Below, piece after piece: positions 25,174 to 34,545 of a stretch of DNA of 64,000 nucleotides. Below the pieces are notes generated by a model that was not told the origin of the DNA, searched no databases, and was given only the letters and a program-made list of their open reading frames with translations. The DNA is taken from the NCBI RefSeq assembly GCF_000482325.1, contig NZ_AXVA01000014.1:112014-176013 (forward strand), given 5' to 3'. The translations under genes were made by a program, and so were the position numbers. Numbering within the stretch: the first letter of the stretch is position 1; every line of letters starts with the position of its first letter. The stretch is from Bacillus sp. UNC438CL73TsuS30 (lineage in GTDB: Bacteria; Bacillota; Bacilli; Bacillales; Cytobacillaceae).

Positions 25174-26394
25174 ATGAGCCAAAGAAACTTTAAAGATATA
25201 CAAGACGGTACAAAAGCTGTATGGGCAGGAGAAAAGGAATCTCATGCATACAATGCAACCCAGGTACCGGTGGTGCTTAGTGTAGCCTACAATTACGATG
25301 ACGTGGATGAGTGGCAAGAAGTTGCTATCGGAAATAAACCTGGACATATTTACAATCGAATGACAAATCCAACTGTACAAGCTTTTGAAGAGAAGGTACG
25401 AATTCTAGAGGGGGCGGAGGAAGCGATTGCTTTCTCATCGGGAATGGCTGCTATTAGCAGTACTTTATATACCTTTTTAAGACCAGGCGACCGGGTAATA
25501 TCCGTGAAAGATACATATGGAGGCACCAATAAAATATTTACTGAATTCTTGCCGAATATCGATGTAGATGTAACGTTATGTAACACTGGAAATCATGAAG
25601 AAATTGAAGCCGAAGTGGCCAAAGGATGCAAGGTTTTATATTTGGAATCTCCTACCAACCCTACCATGAAAATTACGGATATTGAAAGAATGGTGAGAGC
25701 TGCAAAATCGATGGGGGCATTGGTGATAATAGACAATACTTTTGCTACTCCTATTAATCAAAATCCAATTCAATTAGAAGTTGATATCGTCATCCATAGT
25801 GCCACTAAATTTTTAAGCGGGCATGCCGATGCGTTAGGGGGTGTGGTGTGCGGCTCCAAAGAACTGATGAAAAGAGTTTATCACTATCGCGAAATTAATG
25901 GAGCAACCATGGATCCATGGTCAGCTTATCTGATTTTAAGAGGGATGAAAACGTTAAAACTTCGTGTCAGACAACAAGAAAAGAGTGCAATGGAGATTGC
26001 AAAGTATTTGCAAAAGCAAAAGCTTGTGGAAGCAGTTTATTATCCAGGATTAGAAACACACCCACATCACCAAATTGCAAAGAAACAGATGAAGGGTTTT
26101 GGCGGAATATTAAGTTTTGTATTGAAAGATGAAATGGAGGCGATAAAAATTTTATTGCCAAAATTACAGTATGCAAACAAAGCCGGAAATCTTGGAGCTG
26201 TCGAAACAATATACGGACCGGCAAGAACCACTAGCCATGTTGAATGTACTCTTGAAGAACGTAAAGCTCTTGGTATTCCAGAAGGTTTGGTTCGTATCTC
26301 CGTAGGGATTGAAGATACAGAAGATCTTATTTCGGATTTAGAACAAGCTTTTTCCCTTTTAGAATCGCAATTGCCTGTTAATAGCAGCAAGTGA
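25174..26394 (+). CDS. Cys/Met-metabolism PLP enzyme (cystathionine gamma-synthase/lyase family)
   Basis: A 406-aa enzyme of the trans-sulfuration family that does gamma-elimination, gamma-replacement or beta-elimination on sulfur or O-acyl amino acids. Visible are YNRMTNPTV near the active site, SSGMAAISS for PLP phosphate, the tyrosine of KDTYGGT, ESPTNPTM, and the Schiff-base lysine in HSATKFLSGHAD. The cysteine that marks canonical methionine gamma-lyases (YGCT) is G-T here, so I do not call it that. The start is the ATG after GAGAGGTGG; the earlier in-frame ATG overlaps that site. First gene of a five-gene set with homoserine dehydrogenase, aldehyde dehydrogenase, permease and MmuM. Exact substrate unknown. 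Confidence 0.85.
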   Translation: MSQRNFKDIQDGTKAVWAGEKESHAYNATQVPVVLSVAYNYDDVDEWQEVAIGNKPGHIYNRMTNPTVQAFEEKVRILEGAEEAIAFSSGMAAISSTLYTFLRPGDRVISVKDTYGGTNKIFTEFLPNIDVDVTLCNTGNHEEIEAEVAKGCKVLYLESPTNPTMKITDIERMVRAAKSMGALVIIDNTFATPINQNPIQLEVDIVIHSATKFLSGHADALGGVVCGSKELMKRVYHYREINGATMDPWSAYLILRGMKTLKLRVRQQEKSAMEIAKYLQKQKLVEAVYYPGLETHPHHQIAKKQMKGFGGILSFVLKDEMEAIKILLPKLQYANKAGNLGAVETIYGPARTTSHVECTLEERKALGIPEGLVRISVGIEDTEDLISDLEQAFSLLESQLPVNSSK

Positions 26395-26422
26395 AAATAT
26401 AACAATGGAAGAGGTATTGAGT

Positions 26423-27463
26423 ATGACACATAAAATTGCGTTGCTTGGTTTTGGTGTAGTTGGTCAAGGATTTGCAGAAATTTTAGAAGAAAAAGGTAAA
26501 TTGTTACGCAGCGGACTTGGCTTTGATGCAAAAATTGTTGCGATTTCCGATTTTGTTAAGGGATCTATTTATCATCCAGAAGGCTTAGATATTGCTAAAG
26601 CATTGCAAGCTGTAAAGGAAACTGGGAAACTTGATTGCTATCCGGAAAGCCCTGGTTTGGTAAGAGGATGGGATAGTTTTCAGACCATCCGGGAAAGTAA
26701 TGCTGACACCGTTGTAGAAATTACTTTTACAGATGTAAAAACAGGCCAACCTGCCATCAATCATTGTAAGGCAGCATTTGAAAGTAGAAAGAATGTAGTA
26801 ATGAGCAATAAAGGTCCAGTTTCTTTAGCTTACCAAGAGCTGATTGGGTTAGCCAGAAAGAATCATGTTCGATGGGGCTTTGAAGGAACCGTTATGAGCG
26901 GAACACCTGCATTGAGAATGCCCCTCGTGGCATTGGCAGGAAATAATATTACAGAAATACGTGGGATTTTAAATGGAACGACCAATTATATTTTAACCAA
27001 AATGGAAGAAGGCTTGAGTTATGAGGCAGCATTGGCTGAGGCACAAACTCTTGGCTATGCAGAGGCAGATCCTACAAGTGATGTCGAGGGGTATGATGCC
27101 CAATATAAAGCTACTATTCTAGCTAATATTGTCATGAACGTTCCGATGAAACGAGAAGAAGTAGAATGTGAAGGAATTAGTCATCTTACACTACAAGATA
27201 TCCAATGGGCAAAATCTGAGGGTAAAAAGTGGAAACTTATTGCTAAATGTATTAAGGATGGTGATAAAGTCATCGCAAAGGTGGGTCCGGAAGCGATACC
27301 GATTACAGATCCTTTAGCTGGAGTCTCAGGTGCACAAAATGCCATTACGTATGATTGCGATTTAGCCGGCCCAATCACGCTTATTGGTGCCGGAGCCGGC
27401 CGAAAGGAAACCGGATTCTCGATTCTTATTGATTTAATAAATATTAGCCGCGGTCAATTGTAA
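26423..27463 (+). CDS. Homoserine dehydrogenase-like protein without ACT domain
   Basis: A 346-aa NAD(P)-dependent dehydrogenase with the Rossmann motif LLGFGVVGQGF, the MSNKGPVSL segment, the GTTNYIL motif and the catalytic-lysine region ADPTSDVEGYDAQYK. It ends after the catalytic domain, so it lacks the ACT domain for threonine feedback. A second homoserine dehydrogenase lies at 34.5 kb. Together with its place next to an aldehyde dehydrogenase and permease, this suggests a catabolic role: oxidation of homoserine to aspartate semialdehyde. Start chosen at the ATG 9 nt after AAGAGG, not the ATG 18 nt earlier. Confidence 0.8.
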   Translation: MTHKIALLGFGVVGQGFAEILEEKGKLLRSGLGFDAKIVAISDFVKGSIYHPEGLDIAKALQAVKETGKLDCYPESPGLVRGWDSFQTIRESNADTVVEITFTDVKTGQPAINHCKAAFESRKNVVMSNKGPVSLAYQELIGLARKNHVRWGFEGTVMSGTPALRMPLVALAGNNITEIRGILNGTTNYILTKMEEGLSYEAALAEAQTLGYAEADPTSDVEGYDAQYKATILANIVMNVPMKREEVECEGISHLTLQDIQWAKSEGKKWKLIAKCIKDGDKVIAKVGPEAIPITDPLAGVSGAQNAITYDCDLAGPITLIGAGAGRKETGFSILIDLINISRGQL

Positions 27464-27521
27464 TCTTTTACACTATTAATTTACAAAATGAAAAAAATTA
27501 GTTATATGAGGTGGTTACACA

Positions 27522-28976
27522 ATGACATATATAGAGACACAGACAAAAGAAAATAAGATGTTTCTAGCTGGAAAGTGGGTATCCCGAACCAAAAACATTA
27601 AAGTCTTCGACCCCCAAGATAATCGTTTAATCGCAACTGTCCCTGCCGCCAATGAGGAAGATGTACTTCATACTATAGAGGAGGCAAAAAAGGGAGCAAA
27701 AATTGCTGCTGACATGTCGACGCACGAAAGAATCACGATTTTAAATCGTGCTGCTGACTGGATTTATGAGCATAAAGAAAAGTTCGCGACCACCATTGTA
27801 TCCGAGGGAAGTAAAACAATTAAAGAGGCAAGAAAAGAAGTATTGCGCTGTATTGAGACTCTTCGTATTAGTGCTGAAGAGGCAAGGAGAATAAATGGAG
27901 AAACGATTTTATTTGACCAAATGCCGGGAAGTGAAGATCGCATGGGATATTATTATCGTTTTCCTATTGGAATCATTGTGGCAATCACGCCTTTTAACGA
28001 TCCATTAAACCTTGTTGCACATAAAGTGGGGCCAGCTATTGCTTCTGGAAATGCGATTATCGTTAAACCAGCACCAGCTACACCATTAAGTGCTCTATTA
28101 TTGGCAGAAGCATTTGAAAAAGCAGGTTTGCCTCCTAAAGTTTTATCCGTCATTACTGGCTATCCAAGTGATATGGGAGAAAGCCTGATTACCCATCCAG
28201 CGATAAGAATGATATCTTTTACAGGGGGACTATCCACTGGCCAAGAGATTATGCAAAAGGCGGGCATGAAAAAATTCAGTATGGAGTTAGGATCGAACTC
28301 ACCGGTTATCGTTCTTGAAGATGCTGATTTAGAAGAAGCCGTTGAATCAACTGTTTCCGGAGCCTTTTGGGCTGCAGGTCAAAATTGCCTCGGAGTGCAA
28401 AGAGTCTATGTTCAAGAAGGGATTTATCAAAACTTTGTCGGAAGGTTCCTTGCTCGTACTCTAAAATATCGAGTGGGTAATAAATTTTCAGAGGAAACTG
28501 ATATGGGGCCAATGATATCAGAAAAGGAAGCAAAGAGGGTGGAGAGTTGGGTTAATGAAGCCGTTGAAAGTGGAGCAAAATTGCTTTGTGGCGGCAAACG
28601 AAAGGGATCTTTTTATTATCCAACTGTTCTAGAGAATGTACCAACTGATTGCAAGCTAGCAACGGAAGAAGTGTTTGGACCAGTTGTTACCCTTTATAGT
28701 GTTCCTGATCTTGATACAGCTATTTTTCAATCTAACAACGTTGCTTTCGGCTTACAAGCAGGTATTTTCACTCAAAATTTAGATTATGCTTTGGGGGCTG
28801 TACGTAAGCTGGATGTAGGCGGGGTTATAGTAAATGACAGCTCCGATTATCGAATAGATGCGATGCCTTTTGGGGGTGTAAAAGGATCTGGTATAGGTCG
28901 TGAAGGAATTAAATTTTCACTTCAAGAAATGACAGAATCAAAAGTTGTTTGTTTTAAGATTGCCGTTAAAAGATAA
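27522..28976 (+). CDS. Aldehyde dehydrogenase family protein
   Basis: A 484-aa NAD(P)+-dependent aldehyde dehydrogenase. The catalytic cysteine is in AAGQNCLGVQR and the general base in MELGSNSPVIV; the cofactor loop FTGGLSTGQ replaces the commoner FTGSTxVG. It looks closest to the lactaldehyde/phosphonoacetaldehyde/non-phosphorylating GAPDH branch. GAGGTGG precedes the ATG, 58 bp after the homoserine dehydrogenase. In this context oxidation of aspartate semialdehyde to aspartate is a reasonable proposal, but the substrate cannot be read from sequence. Confidence 0.82.
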   Translation: MTYIETQTKENKMFLAGKWVSRTKNIKVFDPQDNRLIATVPAANEEDVLHTIEEAKKGAKIAADMSTHERITILNRAADWIYEHKEKFATTIVSEGSKTIKEARKEVLRCIETLRISAEEARRINGETILFDQMPGSEDRMGYYYRFPIGIIVAITPFNDPLNLVAHKVGPAIASGNAIIVKPAPATPLSALLLAEAFEKAGLPPKVLSVITGYPSDMGESLITHPAIRMISFTGGLSTGQEIMQKAGMKKFSMELGSNSPVIVLEDADLEEAVESTVSGAFWAAGQNCLGVQRVYVQEGIYQNFVGRFLARTLKYRVGNKFSEETDMGPMISEKEAKRVESWVNEAVESGAKLLCGGKRKGSFYYPTVLENVPTDCKLATEEVFGPVVTLYSVPDLDTAIFQSNNVAFGLQAGIFTQNLDYALGAVRKLDVGGVIVNDSSDYRIDAMPFGGVKGSGIGREGIKFSLQEMTESKVVCFKIAVKR

Positions 28977-29065
28977 TAAAGCAATGGAGTGGTAAATGCT
29001 AGTTTAATAGGAATTGACCTAATAGGTTTTGAACACGGGTTACCTATACCAAAGGAGGAAACTGG

Positions 29066-30502
29066 ATGCTACAGGTAAAAAATTCTGATCAAAATCAGTT
29101 AAAACGTACAATGAAAAGCAGACATTTGTTTATGATTTCGCTAGGAGGGGTAATTGGCACAGGCCTTTTTCTAAGCACGGGCTATACCATTAATCAAGCT
29201 GGACCAGGAGGGACGATTCTCGCTTATTTGGTTGGGGCACTCATTATGTATCTTGTTATGCTTTGTCTTGGTGAATTAACTGTAGCCATGCCGGTAACCG
29301 GTTCATTTCAAACCTATGCTACAAAGTATGTCGGTCCTGCTACCGGATTTACTATTGGTGTAATGTACTGGCTTACCTGGGTGGTAACAGTAGGATCGGA
29401 ATTTACCGCCTCCGGTCTATTAATGAAGAGATGGTTCCCTGATACTTCCGTTTGGATATGGAGTGCTATCTTTGCGATTGCCCTTTTTCTACTAAATGCC
29501 TTTTCAGTAAAATTTTTTGCCGAAGCAGAATTTTGGTTTGCCGGAATTAAAGTAGTTACCATTATTTTATTTATCATTTTGGGGGGAGCTGCGATGTTTG
29601 GTTTCATACCAATGAAAGGCCATACATCTGCCCCCATGCTCTCACATTTTACTGGTGAAGGTGGCCTTTTTCCTAATGGGATGCTTCCAGTTTTAATGGC
29701 TATGATTTCCGTCAACTTTGCCTTTTCAGGAACAGAGCTCATTGGAATTGCCGCCGGTGAGAGCGAAAATCCGGAAAAAGACATTCCCCGGTCCGTCAGA
29801 AATGTAATTTGGAGAACTGTTTTTTTCTTTATCGGCGCTATATTTGTATTATCTGGATTAATCTCTTGGAAAGAAGCAGGAGTTATTGAAAGTCCGTTCG
29901 TTATGGTCTTTGATAATATAGGAATTCCTTATGCGGCTGATATTATGAACTTTGTAATTCTTACAGCTTTATTATCCGTAGCAAATTCCGGTCTCTATGC
30001 ATCTACTCGTATGTTATGGTCTCTTTCCAACGAAAAAACAATAAGCCCCCTCTTAGGAAAGGTAACCTCAAAAGGAGTGCCGCTTAATGCGTTAATTTTA
30101 AGTATGGCAGTCGCCTGCTTGTCGTTATTCTCTAGTGTAGTTGCACCAGATACAGTTTATTTAGTGCTTGTAGCTATTTCAGGATTTGCCGTGGTTACTG
30201 TGTGGATGGGAATTGTGTTATCGCAGTATATGTTTCGAAAGCGTTTTGTTAAAGAGGGAGGAGATATTTCACATTTGAAATTTCGTACACCTCTGTATCC
30301 CTTTGTGCCCATCACTGCTTTTGTTTTATGTTTCGCTTCTTGTGTAGGACTTGCTTTCGATCAAAGCCAACGAATTGCTCTGTATAGCGGAGTACCCTTC
30401 ATCGCTTTGTGCTATTTTTTCTACTATATTAAACATCGCTCAAAAAAGAATCTATTAGATTCTCATGATGAACTCAATCAATATATAGATAATATTAAGT
30501 AG
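29066..30502 (+). CDS. Amino-acid permease (APC family, MmuP/YbgF-like)
   Basis: A 12-TM amino-acid/polyamine/organocation transporter of 478 aa with the [15 protein letters not shown] motif of TM1 and the [18 protein letters not shown] loop. AAAGGAGG precedes the ATG. It sits upstream of a homocysteine S-methyltransferase, matching the B. subtilis ybgF-ybgG pair and the E. coli mmuP-mmuM pair for S-methylmethionine use, so S-methylmethionine or another methionine/homoserine-type amino acid is the likely substrate. It differs in sequence from the gabP at 4.4 kb. Confidence 0.8.
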   Translation: MLQVKNSDQNQLKRTMKSRHLFMISLGGVIGTGLFLSTGYTINQAGPGGTILAYLVGALIMYLVMLCLGELTVAMPVTGSFQTYATKYVGPATGFTIGVMYWLTWVVTVGSEFTASGLLMKRWFPDTSVWIWSAIFAIALFLLNAFSVKFFAEAEFWFAGIKVVTIILFIILGGAAMFGFIPMKGHTSAPMLSHFTGEGGLFPNGMLPVLMAMISVNFAFSGTELIGIAAGESENPEKDIPRSVRNVIWRTVFFFIGAIFVLSGLISWKEAGVIESPFVMVFDNIGIPYAADIMNFVILTALLSVANSGLYASTRMLWSLSNEKTISPLLGKVTSKGVPLNALILSMAVACLSLFSSVVAPDTVYLVLVAISGFAVVTVWMGIVLSQYMFRKRFVKEGGDISHLKFRTPLYPFVPITAFVLCFASCVGLAFDQSQRIALYSGVPFIALCYFFYYIKHRSKKNLLDSHDELNQYIDNIK

Positions 30503-30652
30503 AGAGGGCTTGGTTTAAAAGATCTATTAAACTGGAAAATACTATTAATAGTGTTGTAAAAAAATTCAATTAAAATACAACAAATATCTTGCTGTTGTCA
30601 GATTGGTATTCTATTAATCCAATCCATTACTGAATGAATTTCACCTGACTTT

Positions 30653-30688
30653 GGACAGACCTCTTTCGCAGGAGGATCTGTCCTTTTT
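30653..30688 (+). terminator. Terminator after the permease
   Basis: GGACAGA (30653-30659) pairs with TCTGTCC (30677-30683), with further pairing inside the loop, followed by T5. The surrounding 370-bp gap also has a modest promoter for mmuM (TTGATG at 30770-30775, 18 bp, TATATA at 30794-30799) and nothing else I recognise. Confidence 0.8.
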
Positions 30689-30872
30689 AACCAAATTCAT
30701 CGCCTCGACGCTACCTAAAATCTGTTTAACTTAAGTACGGCTAGGACCTTTTTTTAACTTAGGTCTATATTGATGAACTCAATGAACACTGATTATATAA
30801 GAAATAAAAAGTTCTCGTCTTTTCATCATTTCTACGGAATCACAGAAAATTAACTGTATCGGAGGTACTATA

Positions 30873-31805
30873 ATGAATCCTATTGAAAACATATTAGAGA
30901 AATTCCCGTTAGTTATATTAGATGGTGCAATGGCAACTGAACTTGAGCGTCATGGCTGTGATTTGAACGACAGTCTTTGGTCGGCAACCATACTTATCGA
31001 AAATCCTGAGCTTATCAAACAGGTGCATACGGATTATTTTAAAGCGGGAGCTGACTGTGCTATCACTGCCAGTTACCAGGCAACTGTCGAAGGATTCTCC
31101 CGACGTGGTTTAAGCGAGGCTGAAGCGCTCATTCTCATCCAGAAATCTGTCCAGATAGCCTTAAAAGCACGCGATGAATTCTGGGGAATACCCGAGAACC
31201 GCTCAAAACGGCCGAAGCCTTTAGTAGCCGGTTCTGTAGGGCCATATGGCGCATTTCTTGCTGATGGATCTGAATATCGAGGAGATTATACGTTGACCGA
31301 AGAAGAACTTATGAATTTCCATAGGCCCCGTATGAAAGCCTTGATCGATGCCGGTTCCGATATCCTGGCCTGCGAAACTATTCCAAGTCTGAAGGAGGCA
31401 AGAGCAATCGTCAGGTTACTAGAAGAGTTTCCCAAAACCTATGTATGGATTAGCTTCAGTGCAAAAGACGGGCTTCATATTAGTGATGGAACCCTGGTTG
31501 CTGAGTGTGCAGAATGGCTGGATAAGTATGATCAAGTGGCTGCCGTCGGCATAAACTGCACGCAGCCCCAGTACATTTCTTCGCTGATAAATAAAGTGCA
31601 CAGTCGCACAGTTAAACCTATCATAGTATATCCAAATTTAGGCGAGCAGTACGATGCAGTCACTAAAACTTGGAATGGGGCATCATCTGATGAAACTTAC
31701 GGCGACAGTACCCTTCACTGGTATGAATGCGGTGCCCGATTGATTGGTGGCTGCTGCAGAACAAAACCGGAGAACATAACGACCATTTCTGCATGGGCGA
31801 GGTAA
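30873..31805 (+). CDS. mmuM: Homocysteine S-methyltransferase
   Basis: MmuM transfers a methyl group from S-methylmethionine (or S-adenosylmethionine) to homocysteine, giving methionine. The TIM-barrel enzyme has the three zinc-binding cysteines: C229 in GINCTQP and C294/C295 in GGCCRTKPENI. The N-terminal LDGAMATELERHG motif is also typical, and its 310 aa are normal for the family. CGGAGG precedes the ATG. Separated from the upstream permease by a terminator and its own weak promoter, so it can be transcribed independently. Confidence 0.92.
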   Translation: MNPIENILEKFPLVILDGAMATELERHGCDLNDSLWSATILIENPELIKQVHTDYFKAGADCAITASYQATVEGFSRRGLSEAEALILIQKSVQIALKARDEFWGIPENRSKRPKPLVAGSVGPYGAFLADGSEYRGDYTLTEEELMNFHRPRMKALIDAGSDILACETIPSLKEARAIVRLLEEFPKTYVWISFSAKDGLHISDGTLVAECAEWLDKYDQVAAVGINCTQPQYISSLINKVHSRTVKPIIVYPNLGEQYDAVTKTWNGASSDETYGDSTLHWYECGARLIGGCCRTKPENITTISAWAR

Positions 31806-31991
31806 GATATAAAAGGGCAAGGATTTTGGTTTTGGAGATTGTGAGTTAATGCACTTAAATGTAGTGTTTTAGGCAGTTTATAAGTTATATTAAAATATTC
31901 CGATATGATGTTAATAAGGACTTCATAAAAAGCCGCTAAAATTAGCCCAAAGAGATTTAGAAATCCTCCCCCTTTTTTATAATCATTCCCA

Positions 31992-32020
31992 TTGAAGAAA
32001 ATACCAAAATGATAGATAAT
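31992..32020 (+). promoter_or_regulatory. Promoter of the nitrilase-GNAT-GNAT operon
   Basis: TTGAAG (31992-31997), 17 bp, GATAAT (32015-32020), about 40 bp before the coding start. Confidence 0.5.
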
Positions 32021-32061
32021 TCTCATAAGTGTCATTTTAAATCAGTAACAGGGGGAGAAAA

Positions 32062-32910
32062 ATGAAATTAAGAGTTTCTGCAGTGCAATACCATCTGCAC
32101 ACCATCCAATCCTTTGAAGAATTCGCCCACCAATGTGAGCATTATATAAAAACGGCTGAAGAATTTGGTGCTGAATTCGTTCTTTTTCCCGAGTTCTTTA
32201 CCACTCAGCTCCTTTCCATCGGAAAAGGAAAGAAAATAGACGATCTACCAAGCTTTACAGAACAATACCGTGAACTATTTTCGAACTTTGCAAAACAAAC
32301 CAACATGCATATCATCGCAGGAACTCAGGTTTTAGAAAAAAACGGCAAGCTTTATAATACCGCTCATCTATTTTATCCGGATGGAAGAATTGGCGTACAG
32401 GCCAAGCTTCATATTACACCAACTGAAGTAAATGAATGGAATATGGAAGCAGGAGATTCCTTTCAAATTTTTGAAACAGAAAAAGGGAAAATGGCGATTC
32501 TCACCTGCTATGATATTGAATTTCCAGAAATCGTACGGATGGCAAAAGCAAAGGGGGCGGACGTCATTTTCTGTCCATCCTGTACTGATGACCGTCATGG
32601 ATTTCACCGCGTTCGTTACACAAGCCATGCCCGCGCCATTGAAAATCAGGTCTATGTTGTTTTAACCGGAACGGTCGGCTCACTACCGACGGTTGATTTT
32701 ATGCGGGCAAATTTTGGCCAGGCCGTCATTATAACTCCAAATGATATACCTTTTCCACCTCAAGGAATCTTAGTGGAAGGCGAAATCAATAATGACATGA
32801 TCGTCACTGCTGACCTTGACCTTGAACTTCTTTATGAAGTCAGAGTACATGGCTCGGTCACCACTTGGCGCGACCGAAGAACCGATCTATATACGGATTG
32901 GGAAAAATAG
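32062..32910 (+). CDS. Carbon-nitrogen hydrolase (nitrilase superfamily)
   Basis: A 282-aa amidase of the nitrilase superfamily with the full catalytic triad: E44 in LFPEFF, K115 in AKLHITP and C149 in LTCYDIEFPE. It probably hydrolyses a small amide or carbamoyl bond in the cytoplasm; the substrate is unknown. AGGGGGAG precedes the ATG. A GNAT gene begins 12 bp after its stop. In B. subtilis YhcX an acetyltransferase domain and a nitrilase domain are fused in one chain, so this pair may be a split form of the same functional module. Confidence 0.85.
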   Translation: MKLRVSAVQYHLHTIQSFEEFAHQCEHYIKTAEEFGAEFVLFPEFFTTQLLSIGKGKKIDDLPSFTEQYRELFSNFAKQTNMHIIAGTQVLEKNGKLYNTAHLFYPDGRIGVQAKLHITPTEVNEWNMEAGDSFQIFETEKGKMAILTCYDIEFPEIVRMAKAKGADVIFCPSCTDDRHGFHRVRYTSHARAIENQVYVVLTGTVGSLPTVDFMRANFGQAVIITPNDIPFPPQGILVEGEINNDMIVTADLDLELLYEVRVHGSVTTWRDRRTDLYTDWEK

Positions 32911-32921
32911 GGGGGATCCTA

Positions 32922-33584
32922 TTGTATCGGAGTCAATTTTATGTTTTTGACCAAAATCGGCCTGTTCCGGTGATTGTCCGCAATTACACAAAGAATGATT
33001 TTACCCAGCTCATTGAAATTCAAAAAGAATGTTTCCCACCGCCGTTTCCTTCAGAATTATGGTGGAACGAGGAACAATTAATAAATCATGTAACCCTTTT
33101 TCAAGAAGGAGCATTATGCGTTGAAGTGAATGGTGAATTAGCGGGATCCCTGACGGGGTTGTGCGTCGATTTTGATCCGAACCATCCAAACCATAAGTGG
33201 GAGGAGATTACTGACCACGGCTATATCCGCAATCACCAACCGGATGGAAACACGTTGTACATTGTCGACATTAGTGTCCGCCCCAAATATCGTAAGCTGG
33301 GACTTGGTAAATTAATGATGCAGTCCATGTATCATATTGTGATTCAAAAAGGCTTTGATCGGTTGCTTGGCGGCGGGAGAATGCCTGGGTATCATACCCG
33401 TGCATCTAAAATGACGCCAGAGGAGTATTTGCAGGCAATTATGAAGGGAGAGGTAAGGGATCCGGTGATTACCTTCCTCTTGCATTGCGGCAGAGTCCCA
33501 ATCGGACTTGCAGAAAACTATCTTGATGATGAAGAATCCTGTAATTATGCTGTTTTAATGGAATGGAAAAACCCATTCAAATAA
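32922..33584 (+). CDS. GNAT acetyltransferase paired with nitrilase
   Basis: A 220-aa GNAT-fold acetyltransferase. The acetyl-CoA pyrophosphate loop is VRPKYRKLGLGKLMM. The chosen start is TTG at 32922, 7 nt after a run of seven G; an upstream ATG at 32865 would overlap the nitrilase gene and lacks a site. The N-terminal part (QNRPVPVIVRNYTKNDF) and the GGRMPGYH segment are typical of the acetyltransferase domain fused to nitrilases in YhcX-like proteins. Substrate unknown. Confidence 0.75.
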   Translation: MYRSQFYVFDQNRPVPVIVRNYTKNDFTQLIEIQKECFPPPFPSELWWNEEQLINHVTLFQEGALCVEVNGELAGSLTGLCVDFDPNHPNHKWEEITDHGYIRNHQPDGNTLYIVDISVRPKYRKLGLGKLMMQSMYHIVIQKGFDRLLGGGRMPGYHTRASKMTPEEYLQAIMKGEVRDPVITFLLHCGRVPIGLAENYLDDEESCNYAVLMEWKNPFK

Positions 33585-33595
33585 AGGGGGAATGA

Positions 33596-34273
33596 ATGAA
33601 AATGGATTATAAGCGTATTACGAGTATTAAGGATCCGAATTTTAAAAAGCTGCATCAATTAATGGGAGAAATTTTTCCCCAAGAAGAAGTATTAGAGTAT
33701 GAGTTATGGAGAGAACCATTAGAGGATCCAAGTATTCGGGTGTTTGTTGCGATACAGGAGGACGAGGTTGTAGGAGCTACGGAATATCGATATTATCCAG
33801 AATGGAATATTGCTATGACAGATTTTACGATTATCGGTAAGCCTGGGCTTGGCCTTGGACGATTCTTAGCTCAAAATAGATTAAAAGACTTAAAGAAACT
33901 AGCACTAGACAATGGAAACGAACTATTTGGTATGTTTGCTGAAATCTATGACCCGTATCGTGTTCAAAATCACGAGTTTGGCGGATTAAAAGTGATGGAT
34001 CCTTATGTTCGCAGGGAGGTATTGTCTCATTTGGGCTACAAACGTCTTGACCTTTCCTATGTCCACCCTTCATGGGAGAATAATGGCGAAGCGGTAAAAG
34101 GATTGGATTTATGCTTTATGCCAATGGATGACGAATTGGAACAGTTACAGGCAGCTTTAGTAGTAGAGTTTCTGACTACCTATTACTCAATTCTTTCAAA
34201 TAAACCACAAGAATGGCTTGAAATGATTAATCAAGTGAAGGAACGGGACATAATTTCTTTATTACCCCTGTAA
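33596..34273 (+). CDS. Second GNAT-like protein of the nitrilase operon
   Basis: A 225-aa protein with a GNAT-like core: VGATEYRYYPEWNIAMTDFTI for strands 2-4 and GLGLGRFLAQNRLKDL as acetyl-CoA loop and helix. The C-terminal third (LSYVHPSWENNGEAVKGLDL) is outside the common GNAT fold. The ATG follows AAAGGGGG; another in-frame ATG lies two codons later. Third gene of a compact operon, 11 bp after the previous stop. Function unknown. Confidence 0.7.
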   Translation: MKMDYKRITSIKDPNFKKLHQLMGEIFPQEEVLEYELWREPLEDPSIRVFVAIQEDEVVGATEYRYYPEWNIAMTDFTIIGKPGLGLGRFLAQNRLKDLKKLALDNGNELFGMFAEIYDPYRVQNHEFGGLKVMDPYVRREVLSHLGYKRLDLSYVHPSWENNGEAVKGLDLCFMPMDDELEQLQAALVVEFLTTYYSILSNKPQEWLEMINQVKERDIISLLPL

Positions 34274-34292
34274 AAAGAATTTTCGAAAAAGA

Positions 34293-34321
34293 TTGACAGC
34301 TTTGCAGGAATCAACTACAAT
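34293..34321 (+). promoter_or_regulatory. Sigma-A promoter of the SAM riboswitch transcript
   Basis: Consensus TTGACA (34293-34298), 17 bp, TACAAT (34316-34321), about 40 bp upstream of the aptamer. Confidence 0.85.
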
Positions 34322-34363
34322 TTCATTCATAACATGGAATTTTAATTAAAAATTTTATAAATA

Positions 34364-34517
34364 CTCTTATCCAGAGCGGCGGAGGGACTAGGCCCGATGA
34401 AGCCCGGCAACCTTCAAGGTAATCCTTGAAAAGGTGCTAATTCCTGCAGGTTATCTTTAACCTGAAAGATAAGAGGAGGATGACGACCCTCTTCTTATGA
34501 AGAGGGTTTTCTTTTTT
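34364..34517 (+). ncRNA. SAM-I (S-box) riboswitch with terminator
   Basis: The aptamer spans 34364-34475. The P1 stem is CTCTTATC with GATAAGAG, and the conserved core includes AGAGCGGCGGAGGGACTAG, GATGAAGCCCGGCAACC and AAGGTGCTAATTCC. It is followed by an intrinsic terminator, CCCTCTTC-TTAT-GAAGAGGG (34487-34506) and a T-rich tail. The AAGAGG at the 3' side of P1 can pair with the CCCTCTT of the terminator, giving the antiterminator. High SAM should therefore stop transcription of the homoserine dehydrogenase downstream. Confidence 0.96.
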
Positions 34518-34545
34518 CCATTTTCTAATAGCGGGGGGATCAATA

